Source: Ampelomyces quisqualis (taxonomy: Eukaryota; Ascomycota; Dothideomycetes; Pleosporales; Phaeosphaeriaceae). Taken from it: 64,000 nucleotides of DNA. This document shows positions 11,601-22,358 of this stretch, piece by piece. The number at the start of each line of letters is the position of its first letter. The stretch's first letter is position 1. Under the pieces are notes generated by a model. That model was not told the DNA's origin. It did no database searches and saw nothing but the letters and a program-made list of their open reading frames with translations. The DNA lies in contig JAGTXZ010000008.1 in the NCBI GenBank assembly GCA_018398575.1, positions 682,001-746,000 on the forward strand, written 5' to 3'. The position numbers and the translations under genes are program-made.

Positions 11601-13212
11601 CTAAAGAACGTGCTAACTATTAGGCTAAATAAGCTAGAGGTTATTTCCCTTAGCTTAAAGCTTGCTTTCCTAGTTTCTTATATATAGCTAACTAAAGAGT
11701 TAAGTATAGTAGAGTTTCTTACTATAAAGGACGTTTGTTAATTTAAGCTTCTAAGTAGAACTATTAGGCAATAAGCACGTTAGGTAAACTGTACTATAGC
11801 TATTAATTAGTAGCTTGCCTTAACTAGCAATTGTAATAGTCCTGTCTATTTAAGATATAGAAGAGAAGTTATTAATGCAACTAGATATATAGCGTAAAGC
11901 TCTAGAGTTAAATAGCTATATAGAGAATACACTTACTAAAGTTTACGTAGATACTAAAGAGTAGAAGATACTTATATATTATAAACGTTTTCTATTCTTG
12001 TTAACAGCTAGAGCACTAAATGCTAGGGCCTTAGAGTCTTTATTAGCTAAGGAGTTATTATTAATAATAATAGCCTAATTAGTAGAGTTAGTCTTTGCCT
12101 TCTTAGATAAAGAGGCAGAAGACTTTAAGAATAGCTTACGTGCCTCTTTGTAAGCCTTAAGTTAATAGCAGTTAGTATACAGGTAACCTATAAACATAAA
12201 GTTATGTTTTCTGCACTATATATATTCTTGTTTAGCTTTGTCTAAGTTGTTAGAGCAAGCGCTAGAGTAGGCGCTAGAGCGCAACGTTATAGAGGAGGGG
12301 TTTAACTTCTGTATAGAGGACTAAGTTAACGCGTTTATAGTTAGAGATAAGTTCTCTATAATGTTAAGGCTATACTTTAAGCTAAGATTAAGTATTTTAG
12401 GCTTAATATTTGTAAAAGACGTAACGTCCTTAGTGCTTAGATTGTTAATTATATAGTCTATAGTGTTAGGTAGTAAGACTAAAAAGAATAAGCCTTTAAC
12501 GTTATTGTTCTTAAATACAGTCTTTATAGCTTTTGCTACTAAGTATAATAAGGTTGCGCAACGCTTCTGTATCTATACTTATAGTTAATAGAATTTATTA
12601 AGGTATACCTATAGGTTGTTACTATTATTGTAGCAGAGGCTAGTAATCTTATAGAAGAGGTAGATAGCTGTATTGCTAGTGTCTTAGTTGTAGCAGTTAG
12701 TAAAGTGTTTTTACGCTTAAGCTACTATATTGCATGTAGTAATCTTAAGCGTGTAGTTAGTGTAAATAAATAAGAGTAGGAGTACTATTACCTTTGTGTC
12801 CTTTGCTTCTTAAGTATCTTATAGTTCTTTATTAACTACTAGCTTAGTTTCTTTACTAGTAATAATCTTAAATAGACTAGCGTACTTAAACGCAATAATC
12901 TAAGCTAATCTCTATTTATAAAAGTTTAGACCTTAGGAATTAAGCTTGGGTAAGGCTAATTAATTAAACTTAAAGGAGAAGAATAAAGAGGCTATTGTAA
13001 GTACGTTGTGTAAACGTTAAATTGATAGGGTAATTAAGGTAATAGATAAACGCGTTTAGGTTGCAGTTGTAACGCGTAGGACCTTAGCTAGCTTAGTAAC
13101 GCGTTGGTAAGGTAGTAAGGCAGGTAAGAGAACTACAAGAGGTATTGTTGCAGTGCATGCAAAGAACTAAATAGCGGGAGGAGCAGATAATTTAGAAGAT
13201 AATAATAAATTA
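8603..13212 (-). pseudogene. Degenerate copia gag-pol coding region
   Basis: Reading the minus strand, motifs survive although no frame is open. At 9567-9578 the codons give Y-V-D-N in the context VYVDNLLLI. This is the reverse transcriptase YVDD motif with the last Asp changed to Asn by a G-to-A transition. At about 8640-8760 the reading RYFKIKYVLSTSNIADVCTK matches the end of copia RNase H. At about 12180-12250 a C...G-Y-x4-C stretch resembles a Gag zinc knuckle whose His has become Tyr, again a C-to-T change. Integrase could not be read through the mutations. Order right to left: gag, (integrase), RT, RNase H. Confidence 0.75.
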
Positions 13213-13231
13213 GAGCGCTAGGCTTATAACT
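13213..13231 (-). other. Primer binding site resembling a tRNA-Met half
   Basis: Directly inside the 5' LTR the minus strand reads AGTTATAAGCCTAGCGCTC. Initiator tRNA-Met has GGGCUCAUAACC around its CAU anticodon, whose complement is GGTTATGAGCCC. The element matches this apart from G-to-A and C-to-T changes. Copia-type elements of several organisms prime from such an internal half of tRNA-iMet. The match is by eye. Confidence 0.6.
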
Positions 13232-13396
13232 TGTTAGAGTTATGATGTAAAGGTATCATGAAGTTATGATTAGATTTGTGGAGGAGCAGACTCTGAAGGA
13301 GCCGCTTAAATAACTACACGCTAGGCCTCATTGGGCCGATAAACAAGCTACTGAATAACCCCTTCTCTCATTAGTGATAGCAGCTTCCCTTGAACA
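13232..13396 (-). repeat. 5' LTR of the copia element
   Basis: 165-bp copy matching the left LTR at 92.7 percent. It holds the promoter end of the element. It keeps ordinary base composition and CG dinucleotides, unlike the interior. Confidence 0.92.
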
Positions 13397-13401
13397 AAAC
13401 A
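13397..13401. repeat. Target site duplication, right copy (AAACA)
   Basis: Same five bases as 8433-8437, directly after the CA end of the right LTR. Confidence 0.85.
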
Positions 13402-15803
13402 TACTTGCGACCGCAGTGAAACGTGCGGCGTAGATAAGATCTATATTTTCGCCCAGGTGCATATGAGGGTGCGATCAAGTTACCTGGCAGTCTTAATACG
13501 TCTACAGTTTCTCGAACTTGCCTGAGGTCTTGGTGTGCATGCTGACTAGAAAGAGACGTCGCCGCAGCGATTACCGGCAACCTGGTGACTGGAAGGACTT
13601 GATCGCGCTCTGTGTCACGCAAAGAAAGCAAAGTCTTTCAGAACATGCAGCGAAACCACTACGAATCGAGGAGTACCTTGTCTGGGCATGCTTCTCGTCT
13701 CGCAGTTCATCCTGTAGGGTCAAATGCTGTCAATAACCACCAAATGGTCGTGATCCTGCTCTTCGCCAGAGTGTGCCAATCAATCCGATACATATCTCCG
13801 AAGTACACGGATTTACGTGAAATGGCAACATCGATGCGGCTGATTACACGACTACCCAGGCACAAGGGCCAGATGCAGTGATGCGTGACTGCATGCGATT
13901 CGCACTACTTGTGGCCAACACCATTGATTGGGTTTCCTGCGCTGCTGTTTGTCAGCGGACGAGCGCCGACTTCTTTGTGCAACTCTCTCGCGATCATAAT
14001 GACAGACAGAGAATTTCCCGCTTGGTGATGTTCTGATGTACAGTCAGCGTGGCGTTTTTGGTTCCGGATGATGTCTCAGTCCATCCTGTCGACGGCGTGA
14101 GAAGCCGTCGATCGCTGAGCGAGAAGGGTTTGAAGATGACATCGGAAACTTTTCTGCGCACACCGGCGCCCGACAGCGATTGTTCAATTATGCCAGTTCT
14201 TCAAAGAATTTTCTTATCGCTTGCGCTGTTCAGTCGCGAATGGCGCATGCTGTGCCCTCGAGCTTCGTCCTACCACTGCGACATACAACGTCTCATATGG
14301 CACCTTATCATTCTTAAGCTTTCGCGGTATGTCTTAGCATGTCTAATGACTGTACGGATCCGCAAGAATTGTTTCGCGCGAGGAAATCTATGCTATTTTG
14401 GACCAAACATGGTGGGTTTGGAGCTCCGAGGGTCGGTAGAGGGAGCGTGGACTCAGGAGAGACATGTGCGGAGCCCACACAGGACATTAGTGATCACCGG
14501 AGGTCATTGCGGGAGAAGTTTGGCATGTGGAGGAATGCGCGAGATGTGGGCTTTTATTGTCCTGACTCCTGAAGTTTGCCGGATGGGTGTTTAGATAGAT
14601 GAGTTTGGTGGTATTAATAGCCGTTCTTGCGCTAACATGGCCGAGCGTGCCTTCCAGCAAGGGGCCGTACCACCTGCGGTTGTCAGAGCTACTGATTCGT
14701 CGAACTTTGTCCATGATGTGCGCCACCATTGGGGCACACTATAGCCGTAAGATGTCCACGGTTCCTTGTGTCACCGTGCATGTACGCGCTCGTAGCGAAG
14801 AGAGAATGTTTCGCCGTCCGCGGAAGGACAGTACGGTGGTGGCGTAGAGCAGAGTTAGAGTTGGCTACTCCTGGCATCTGGACTCGAGAAAGAATTGAAA
14901 GAAAAAAGGTCCCACGCAAAAGTCACGTGCAATCGCAACGCGATTCCGACAAGAACTGTTCGATGAAGAAAAAACATGTTGACGGGAAATGTACTCCGTG
15001 GAGAAGATATCGTGACCTTGGTCCTTGACTCGAATTGACCCTGCTATCACACAGGAACAGTTCTGGCCCTCCCAGCCCCAGGGCTTGCGGGGCTGCCGAA
15101 ATGCTTGCATGCCAGCGCCAGCGCCAGCGCCGTCAGCGGGGAGACTCGCATTTGCTTGCAGGAGGCTGAACAGGCACCTCTTGCGGCTAGCCAGTCAATA
15201 TATCCCTGCTTGTTTTGGGCCTGTTGCGCCATGGCCGAAGCGAAACGGCTGCTGAAAGCGTAGCTGAGACAAGATTGAATGGTGACTCGAGTCTCGGGTG
15301 TGGTTACTGCGGGCGCTGGCGCGATTAATCAGTGACCCGTGGGAGAGGGGTAGGCTACATTTAATCATCTAGATGGCGCCGCTCGTTGAGAGCATTCTCT
15401 CTCCGGAAGGAATTGCAAGTCGCTCGTGGTTTCTCGTTCATAATCCATTGATCTTTCTTGTCGGCCAGGTCGGCAATGGTCAGCGCGTTCCAGCGCACAA
15501 CAACAGCGCATAGCAACCTCATTTTGCATATCACGCCCGCACAATAAAGCATATTCCGTAGGTTTTGCCGTCTCTGGATCGTCTTGGCGACCGGAAGAAG
15601 AGAAGAACGATGGACTTTAACATGTTCGCAGGACACTAGCTGCGCCTCTTCCTTCCGGCCCATTCGACCTGGTATTCGGTCCTTCTATCACATATCTACC
15701 CACCACATCCTATAAACATCACCACATTGCGCAACGCATTCCCGACGCTCAGTTCCCGCGCTCTAATTTTCCAATCCCGCTCTCTAAATAAATATACGCA
15801 AAC
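13402..15803. other. Gene-poor spacer right of the retrotransposon
   Basis: 2.4 kb of ordinary composition. Several frames of 60-181 codons are open on both strands, the longest being 14049-14594 (+) and 15361-15663 (-). None has a recognisable domain, signal peptide or fungal splice pattern. I see no transposon remnant. The last 150 bases (CT- and CA-rich with a TATA-like AAATAAATATA at about 15785) look like the leader of the next gene. Confidence 0.4.
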
Positions 15804-16547
15804 ATGCTCCTCACAACATCAACCATCTCGCTGTTAGCAAGCACACTCCTCTTCTCAACATCAGTAACCGCCGCACCAACACGAGCCCACTGCCGCTGTA
15901 CCGTCGTCGCCGACCCCGCGCCCCCAGCATTCACCCCATCAACCGCACACTGGACGCCCACAGAAAACGCTTCCGACGACATCTGTTCCGACCTTGGCCC
16001 TGAACTTGAAAACTTCTCGCACACCGAATCCGATCTGTACGCCTCGTATCTCGCGCGCACAGAAGGCCCATCGTCATGCTCATCAGCAGAATCGTCGCGG
16101 AATCACCGGTCGCTGAAGAGAAGCGTGTTGGTGAATTGGAGCAAGCAGCCGAGATGGACGACGAGGCCGAATTCGCGGATTGTATGTCACGCGGAAAGTG
16201 ATCCGTTCACAGCGTATCAAGGGTCGTTTACGACGCTTTGGATCCTGCAGATCATTGTCGCTGTCGCTATTCTCGCGTGTGTTGCCGAGGGCGTGCAATT
16301 GGGTGCACGATGGTATGGAGGCGTCGAGGATGAGAGCGCTTCACAAACTATCATGCGACTACCTGGATCGCAGTTGGTGCTGGAATTTACTGGCGCTGGG
16401 AAGGGTGGCTTCGAACTTGAGAAGCAGGATGCAGCGCAACAGCAAGCTACGCCAATGCTCATTGTTCAAGCACCGAATGGAGAAAGAGTGTGCATCACGC
16501 ATGAGGAAGAATACGACGATGATGAGATTAATAGGCCGGTCATGTGA
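15804..16547 (+). CDS. Small signal-peptide, single-span membrane protein (CRC family, copy 1)
   Basis: A 247-residue single-exon protein, function unknown. Residues 1-24 form a signal peptide ending SVTAAPT. A C-R-C motif follows (AHCRCTVV, about 29-33), then a Ser/Thr-rich luminal part with a few more Cys and a second landmark, RIVCHAE. One membrane helix (about residues 143-163, IIVAVAILACVAEGVQLG) is followed by a cytosolic tail of some 80 residues with an acidic end (HEEEYDDDE). The same order, with CRC, R-x-V-C and the helix followed by an E-x-V-x-[LM] segment, is seen in the gene at 34534-35212. I regard the two as divergent members of one family. No known domain recognised. Confidence 0.72.
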   Translation: MLLTTSTISLLASTLLFSTSVTAAPTRAHCRCTVVADPAPPAFTPSTAHWTPTENASDDICSDLGPELENFSHTESDLYASYLARTEGPSSCSSAESSRNHRSLKRSVLVNWSKQPRWTTRPNSRIVCHAESDPFTAYQGSFTTLWILQIIVAVAILACVAEGVQLGARWYGGVEDESASQTIMRLPGSQLVLEFTGAGKGGFELEKQDAAQQQATPMLIVQAPNGERVCITHEEEYDDDEINRPVM

Positions 16548-17856
16548 TATTACTCGCATGATTGGCTGCACTCCATTGGTTGTTTGCTTTGAAGCGCTTC
16601 TTTATACATATACCAACCCCCATGCGCGCGTTTTCAGCCGCACATTGAAGCTAGCAGACTTAGTATAGCATATAACCTTGACGAAGTATAATAAAGCGAA
16701 AGTAAACATGCTCAACTTCTTTCCTCCCTTCATCTTCGTCCCATGAGGCCATGACGAGCAAATGTCCCAAGGTTTTATCTTCAGGACACGATAACTGCAT
16801 CCGGCATCGGGCGGCAAGGTGTTATCCTTCCCGCGACATTGGTGCTGTATCTTAACTCTTTACTGTTATCTCTCATATCCCGTCGTTCATCTCTCATCTT
16901 CAATGCCTGTCTCGTATCAATCTAGGCCAGGGTATCATAGAATAAATGGGTATCGCAACGCAAAAGAACGCTCGGCAAGAATCTATATACACGATGACCA
17001 AGGAAAAAACTCTTGTAATTTTCTCAGACGAACTTGAGGTATGCATGGCAATACTAGTTCGGGAAATGGGCACAAGGGTCGAACCGATATGGGGCGCATA
17101 GTCGCATGATCGCATGAAAAGAAGAGAGATCGCTGACAGCACTTGCATGATCTGTCTTACCTGCCCAGAAAGAAACAGGAGTAGTAATGTGCATGGGCAA
17201 AGCGCGTTGGTATCGTAGTGTTGCTCGGGTGTTGCAATGGGCATCTGGAAAGATGTCGCAAAAGGATCCGGCATGCTAGAGGGTCCGGGATACTAGGTCG
17301 CAGAAGGGTTGCGGCGGGATTGGCGCATAGAAAATCGTAGATGGATATCGCAAGTGGATAATCGTACAGGCATCGTTATGGGGCATCGCAATCGGAAGAC
17401 TGCAGATGGTATCGTAGGAATAGTTGCAAATGGTGGTCGAAACAGGGTATCGCAGATACTATCGAATTAGGGTGTCGCAGTAGGGTTTCGGGTATTGTCC
17501 AAAAATGATATCGTATCGGGCTGTCGCAGTAGGCCGGACTGGACGTCAAACATCACCGGGATGCTGGACCGATCGTTCTAGGAGTTCGAGTCGTACATTA
17601 AAGATCGTACCGGGCTGTAGAAACAGTCATACAAGTGGAGACCGGAAGGTGGTCATGAAGGTAGGTCGAGGTCGCAGAAAATTGAAAAGTCTTGAAGCTG
17701 TCGCTAAATCACAAGCGACGACGGCCATCCAGAATGTTGGAGACAATGCCGAAGTATCAATGTGGACCCATGATCGTAAACGAGAATTGCTTAGAGTCAG
17801 GTAGTGTCGAGATATTGAGGACGACTAGACATAACCGAGGCGGGGGCTGGCGGGTA
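16548..17856. other. Spacer with a degenerate TATCGCA repeat
   Basis: 1.3 kb between convergent genes. The left part is AT-rich 3' UTR-like sequence. The right part (about 17200-17560) is dominated by an irregular repeat described separately. No gene supported. Confidence 0.5.
17205..17535. repeat. Degenerate tandem repeat around TATCG(C/T)A
   Basis: The words TATCGCA, TATCGTA, GTCGCA, GTTGCA, CATCGCA and ATCGTA recur every 10-25 bases, usually followed by G/A-rich spacers such as GATGG or GTAGG. It reads as an old minisatellite, with unit boundaries blurred by substitutions and indels. It lies just past the 3' end of the regulator gene. Confidence 0.55.
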
Positions 17857-20002
17857 TTACATGATGGTGTGCCAGCCTTTCTCGTTCATGATATCGACCC
17901 AGAAGGCATCTAAGCCTTCATCAGACTGGCGCCACGTTTCTTTGATCAATTGAATCATCTGACGGACTGGCTTATTCGGCAGACGTAAAGCGAATTTTTG
18001 AAGGCGCCTAATGACCAAGTCACGGGACGTGAGGATCTTCGAGTCGTTCGCATGCACGTCAAAGAAGTCGACGGACGATACAAACTTGAGTTCGGAAGCG
18101 ACGATGACTAAGAGCAGCGGCTGTATACAGAATGTACCGGACGAAGAAGGGAGAGACTCTAGTGATCGGAGAATATGCATAGCAAGAGAGTTGAGCCAGA
18201 GCTTGGTGTCCGTGTCCTCGTAAGGGGTCTCGAAGCGAGGCATGGGGAAGTGAAAGTCGACACTATCACTTGCACTAGACTTGTCTTTTCCCAAGCGCTT
18301 GCGAAGAATGGAGGGGAAGACACGATACAGCTCAAGAAGTCCGGCACAGCGATAAGCTTCGGCAATAACAATGAACTCGTGCTTCGGCGTCCGCTCGTCT
18401 CCTGTATCAGCGATCTCGTCGGCAGTGGGGTACTCCAGAGCCAGAAGGTCTTCTTCGAGAGAGGCGGCATTGAGAGCACTCTCTTGTCTTCGTCGTAGAT
18501 CCACAGCAGAGTCCTTGTCAAGTGATCGTTCTCGACGGACGAGACGACCAACCTCAGCTAGAAGGAACTGCCCGGTAGGTGCAATGCCCGTCCACGGGTG
18601 CGGTAAAATCTTGCCGTCTGGCCGTCGAGTAGTAAGGCTGTTCCGTTTTGAGTCCCTTCGTGGACGTAAGCCAGAAGGAGCAGAGACACTCATTGCATCT
18701 TCAGTCACGAAGCCCATGAGCATTTCCCAATGGATCAACGACTCTTCGAAAAACTGGGCGTCACGCTGCCCCTCATCTTCCTCTGAGCGACTCAGTAGCT
18801 TCGGCAATATGAGGCTCCGGGCTGTCGAGAGATATTCCAAACCAAGCGCACTGCTGTCGTGCCACGATGTAGTCAGGCCAAGCAACATTATGCTCAAGAA
18901 GGTCCTTGTAGCGTTTGCATGACCACTCTGCACAAGGGGGAGCTCTGTCTGCAAGGCATCGAACGCCTTATGCTGCATTTCTACGCCGACAGCTGCCATG
19001 TTCGGGAAACTGTTAGCGAGATGAGCAGCAGCCATAGACTGGATAGCGTAATTGATTGACGGGCATTCTTGGTAGATGCGACCAATAGAACTTCTGAAAG
19101 GGTTCAAGAAAGAATCAAAACAAGAGAAAGCAGCGCACACATTTTTGAAGTAGTGCTGAATAAGAAGTGACTCCATGTCATCCGACGGAGATGGGGACGG
19201 AGAAGGACTCGGTAAGCGATAAAAGTCTAGAAGCAAAGAACGTGACAACCTCGGGCTAGTCTCTCGGCTGGATTCCTGCGTGCTGAGCATGGATACAGGT
19301 GCAGAAGCAGAGATGTCGTTGTGATGAGAGACGTCCTCAAAGTCGAGTGCAAGCTCATCAAAGGAGCCATTGCCTAGGTCAAGATCCTCGAACAAACCGA
19401 AGTGAAAGTCATCATGCGGGAGGGGAACAGCATCAACGAGCCCGTCGATTATGTTCGAATCCATGGTATCAATGTCCTCCATGGTGAAAGGTTCAAAGTC
19501 TCGTGGAGAATCCTCATCCTCGGTAGACGACTCCTGAGTGAGCAAATGCTCTTCCAAAGCCGGCGGTGATGTGACTGGAATGGGTTCCTGGAGGGTTGTG
19601 TGGTCCGACGCTGCAGACTTCCTGCCAGCAGGAAGCACGGCAGCCAACGCTTCAATGCCACTGTCGACACTCTTCGGGACCGAAGGTGTGGTAATCTCTG
19701 CAGCCGGCTTCGGCTTGGGTGAGGGTGACTTGAACTGCACGGGACTTAAGACCTCATATTTGGTGGACCACTTCAGTGTCTTCTCATAACCAGGGCATGC
19801 GACTTTCCTCTTCTTGCACTGAAGACATGATGGGACGGTCTCATCGCACTTGAGCTGTACAGGTGTCAGCTGATGGCCCAGGAGATGGCAAGATGTGGAT
19901 TCTTACCCTCTTCAGCTTGCAACGACCGCATCCATTCCTAGATTTGGTCTTCTTCGCCTTGAGATGGCGTGCCGCAGCCTTCTCCTGAGCCAATGTGGGC
20001 AT
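17857..20002 (-). CDS. Zn2Cys6 transcription factor with fungal-specific domain
   Basis: A 697-residue binuclear-cluster regulator, expected in the nucleus. Exons are 19907-20002 then 17857-19854, split by a 52-nt intron (GTAAGA...GTACAG) inside the zinc cluster, a common place. The six ligands are Cys25, 28, 35, 42, 45 and 52, with spacing C-x2-C-x6-C-x6-C-x2-C-x6-C (GCGRCKLKR / LKCDETVPSC / LQCKKRKVACPGY). A proline/serine-rich linker and an acidic stretch (about 120-200) follow. The C-terminal half is the helical fungal-specific regulatory domain, starting near LLIQHYFKNVCAAFSCFDSF. The start MPTLAQEKAAARHLKAKK has no competing upstream ATG in frame. Target genes are unknown and neighbours give no pathway clue. 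Confidence 0.94.
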
Positions 20003-22358
20003 GGCTGCGTCTAGGTCGAAGCGGAAGGATGTTTGATGAGTCGAGTATCGGACGATAGAGGGAACGGGTGCCCGGAAGGATTAATGGTTTGTCGTGTGCG
20101 GCTCCGAACATGCGGAGGCAGCTTATGAACTGTGCCCGTGACGGCTCGATGACACAGGCTGATAGGAAGCGTCACCAGCGTTGGCTATCAGACAGGGGCC
20201 AAGATAGCAGCTGATAAAACCGCGTCGCTGATGGGTTTGGAGGGTGACGCAACTGCGTCTAGACTCTAGATGCCGAATATCGGCCCTACCAAGGACTGGA
20301 CTTTCCTTGTTGTGCATCGCCTCGTGGATCAGCGCAAGGCCCATTGGCCAACCACGGCAGTTGGTGCTGCAAAAAATGCGTCCTTTTGCTATCCATGGGA
20401 GGACGTTCGGATGGCGGAAAAGTTGGACACTGCTCGGATCGTAGTTATGAGGCAGCTCGAACATGTCTTCGTGGCGTGCAGAAATGTGAGAGCATTGTGG
20501 TCCAAATGTGTGCCCAGTGCTGAGGCAGAGTTGAGATAGCTGCATCTACGCTACCCCACATTTGCTGAGAGTAGCAGTTGGACCAAGTGGGTTCCATGCC
20601 TGCAAACGGCTAGCGCAAGACCCATGCAGCATCGTTGTGCTGCTCGCGATATCAACACCAGGATAGAGCCCCAACTGCAGGCCTTCCTCACGACGCTGTT
20701 GGGCATGCAGTGTGCACCTCGTGTTGTTTTAATCCTTGTCCTATCCACCCGACGACTATCTGCACCGAAGCTTCGCAGAAAAGCTTCGTCTCCAGTAGAA
20801 TCACACGCAGGGAGCATTGCTTGGGTGTCTGATCGCACCTCAGCGCACGTTATCAGCGCCACTAACTCGTGTGGCTTTCCAGGCGGCTCTGTGCAGATCA
20901 GCAGTCCTCAAAGCTCCCTTGCGGCTTTTTGATACGAATGCCACTAACTGGCAAGTAGTGCAGATGCATGCGTCGAGACAAGTACATCCGATCACGGCAC
21001 AGTGATCATTTGCGTCGCACAGACGTGTTGATTGTCCGTCTACCGGTACCCCGCAGAATTACTCTTCACGGATATACCGTATTGATTCCCACTTTGAATC
21101 TGGGGTAAAAGTCTGGGGAGAACACAAAACGAGCGCCATGAGTAATGCCAAGCCTGATACTGTAACGTGGCAGCGGAGATGCACGCGCCTGATGCACGTG
21201 CCATGGATGAGCGTACGTTTATACCCCAGATCGGACGGACAACTCTGCTCGGAGGCGTTCATGAGGATGCACACCGCATGAGCTTGTGCCGACTCCAGAT
21301 TTCAAGGGTCTGGACTGGACTCGAAGCCTTGCTGGCATAATCGGCTGTCTGCTGCCATGGGCTCTTCGGATATGGTTTCAACTGACCGTGCAGGAGTCAT
21401 GTCCTGTCATCTGGCCATGACATGACAACGCATCTGGTAGTAAATTGCAGTCGTTGGAGCGTAACACAATTTACTTCACACTGAAGATAATTCAGACACA
21501 AAGATGCGGCTTTTGAGTGCACACTGTTGCTTGTTGTTCGCCATAGAGTTACACAGCCAGTAGCACACTACATGGACCGTGGTTAGCTTGTTGCTGCAAG
21601 GGTGCTACCAAATACGACAGCATGTATCAATCAGCATTGTTATAACGTGTCACTAGCTATGGCCCCCGTCATCTAGCTCTTCATGGTCTGCCTCCGTCGT
21701 AGGCCAAGGCCGAAACATGAGCTCACCGAAGGAATACGTACCGTACCGACAATAGGAATTCAGTCAATCAAGAACTTCCCTTCTATTGCAAGGACTACAG
21801 GCGTGACTTCATCACTGCCAATGGACGACTTGCTTGAGTGTCGAGATTACGTTAGGACTTCTGAGTACATGTGAGTAAACCTGGGCATATTGCAAGACGA
21901 TCATGTATATGTACAAATCCCGCTAAGCGCTGTTCGTCTGGAAAAATTATACACTGAATATTGGTAATACTCATCGCACGAAGGTCGATGCCAGGGCTGA
22001 TCACGTGACGTAATCACGTGATCATCTGATCCATGCGAAACCATCTGAACCCCTTTCCAACAGGAGCTGTAGAATAGAACAACATGAATCAACTAAATAT
22101 CTTTTTACCCCCCCTAGTACGATCGAACTAGAACTTAGCTACCTATCGTGTTGCACGATAGTCTATTCAACACTGAAATCACTAACACACACACACGATA
22201 TTAAGACTTATAACAAGGAAAATCGTACGACAAGCGTTTACATATATCTCTATCAAGTATGAAGATACAAGTAATGATATACAAGAGCCCTAAACCTTTT
22301 TCTTCCTATCACAACACCTCCCTCTTCACACATACACACAAACGAGAAAAGCTTCCGT
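20003..22358. other. 2.4-kb spacer between the regulator and chitinase
   Basis: Upstream region of the regulator and downstream region of the chitinase. Open frames are all under 145 codons and carry no recognisable domain. A palindromic GATCACGTGA-type stretch lies at about 22000-22025 (GATCACGTGACGTAATCACGTGATC), with two CACGTG E-box cores in inverted arrangement. A CA/AC run lies at 22183-22196. Nothing else supported. Confidence 0.4.

Larger units (their letters stand above)
8438..13396 (-). mobile_element. Ty1/copia LTR retrotransposon, RIP-degraded
   Basis: A complete 4,959-bp insertion with 165-bp direct LTRs that begin TG and end CA, flanked by AAACA duplications. The interior is strongly A+T-rich with TpA everywhere and stop codons in all frames, the mark of repeat-induced point mutation. 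Orientation is minus. Near the left end the reverse strand encodes a copia RNase H terminus (motif read as ADVCTKVLP). The RT motif follows to its right, and a Gag zinc-knuckle-like stretch lies far right (about 12180-12250). RNase H next to the 3' LTR gives the copia order, not gypsy. A purine run (TAGAGGAG on the minus strand, about 8603-8610) abuts the 3' LTR as a polypurine tract. It cannot encode functional proteins. Confidence 0.92.

Noticed and set aside
8438..13396. AT-rich region as a centromere or AT-isochore
   Set aside because: Precise LTRs, target duplication and pol motifs show it is a single RIP-mutated element.
14049..14594. 181-codon plus-strand frame right of the transposon
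   Set aside because: No domain, no start context, Cys/Arg-rich mixed composition, and other frames nearby are equally open.
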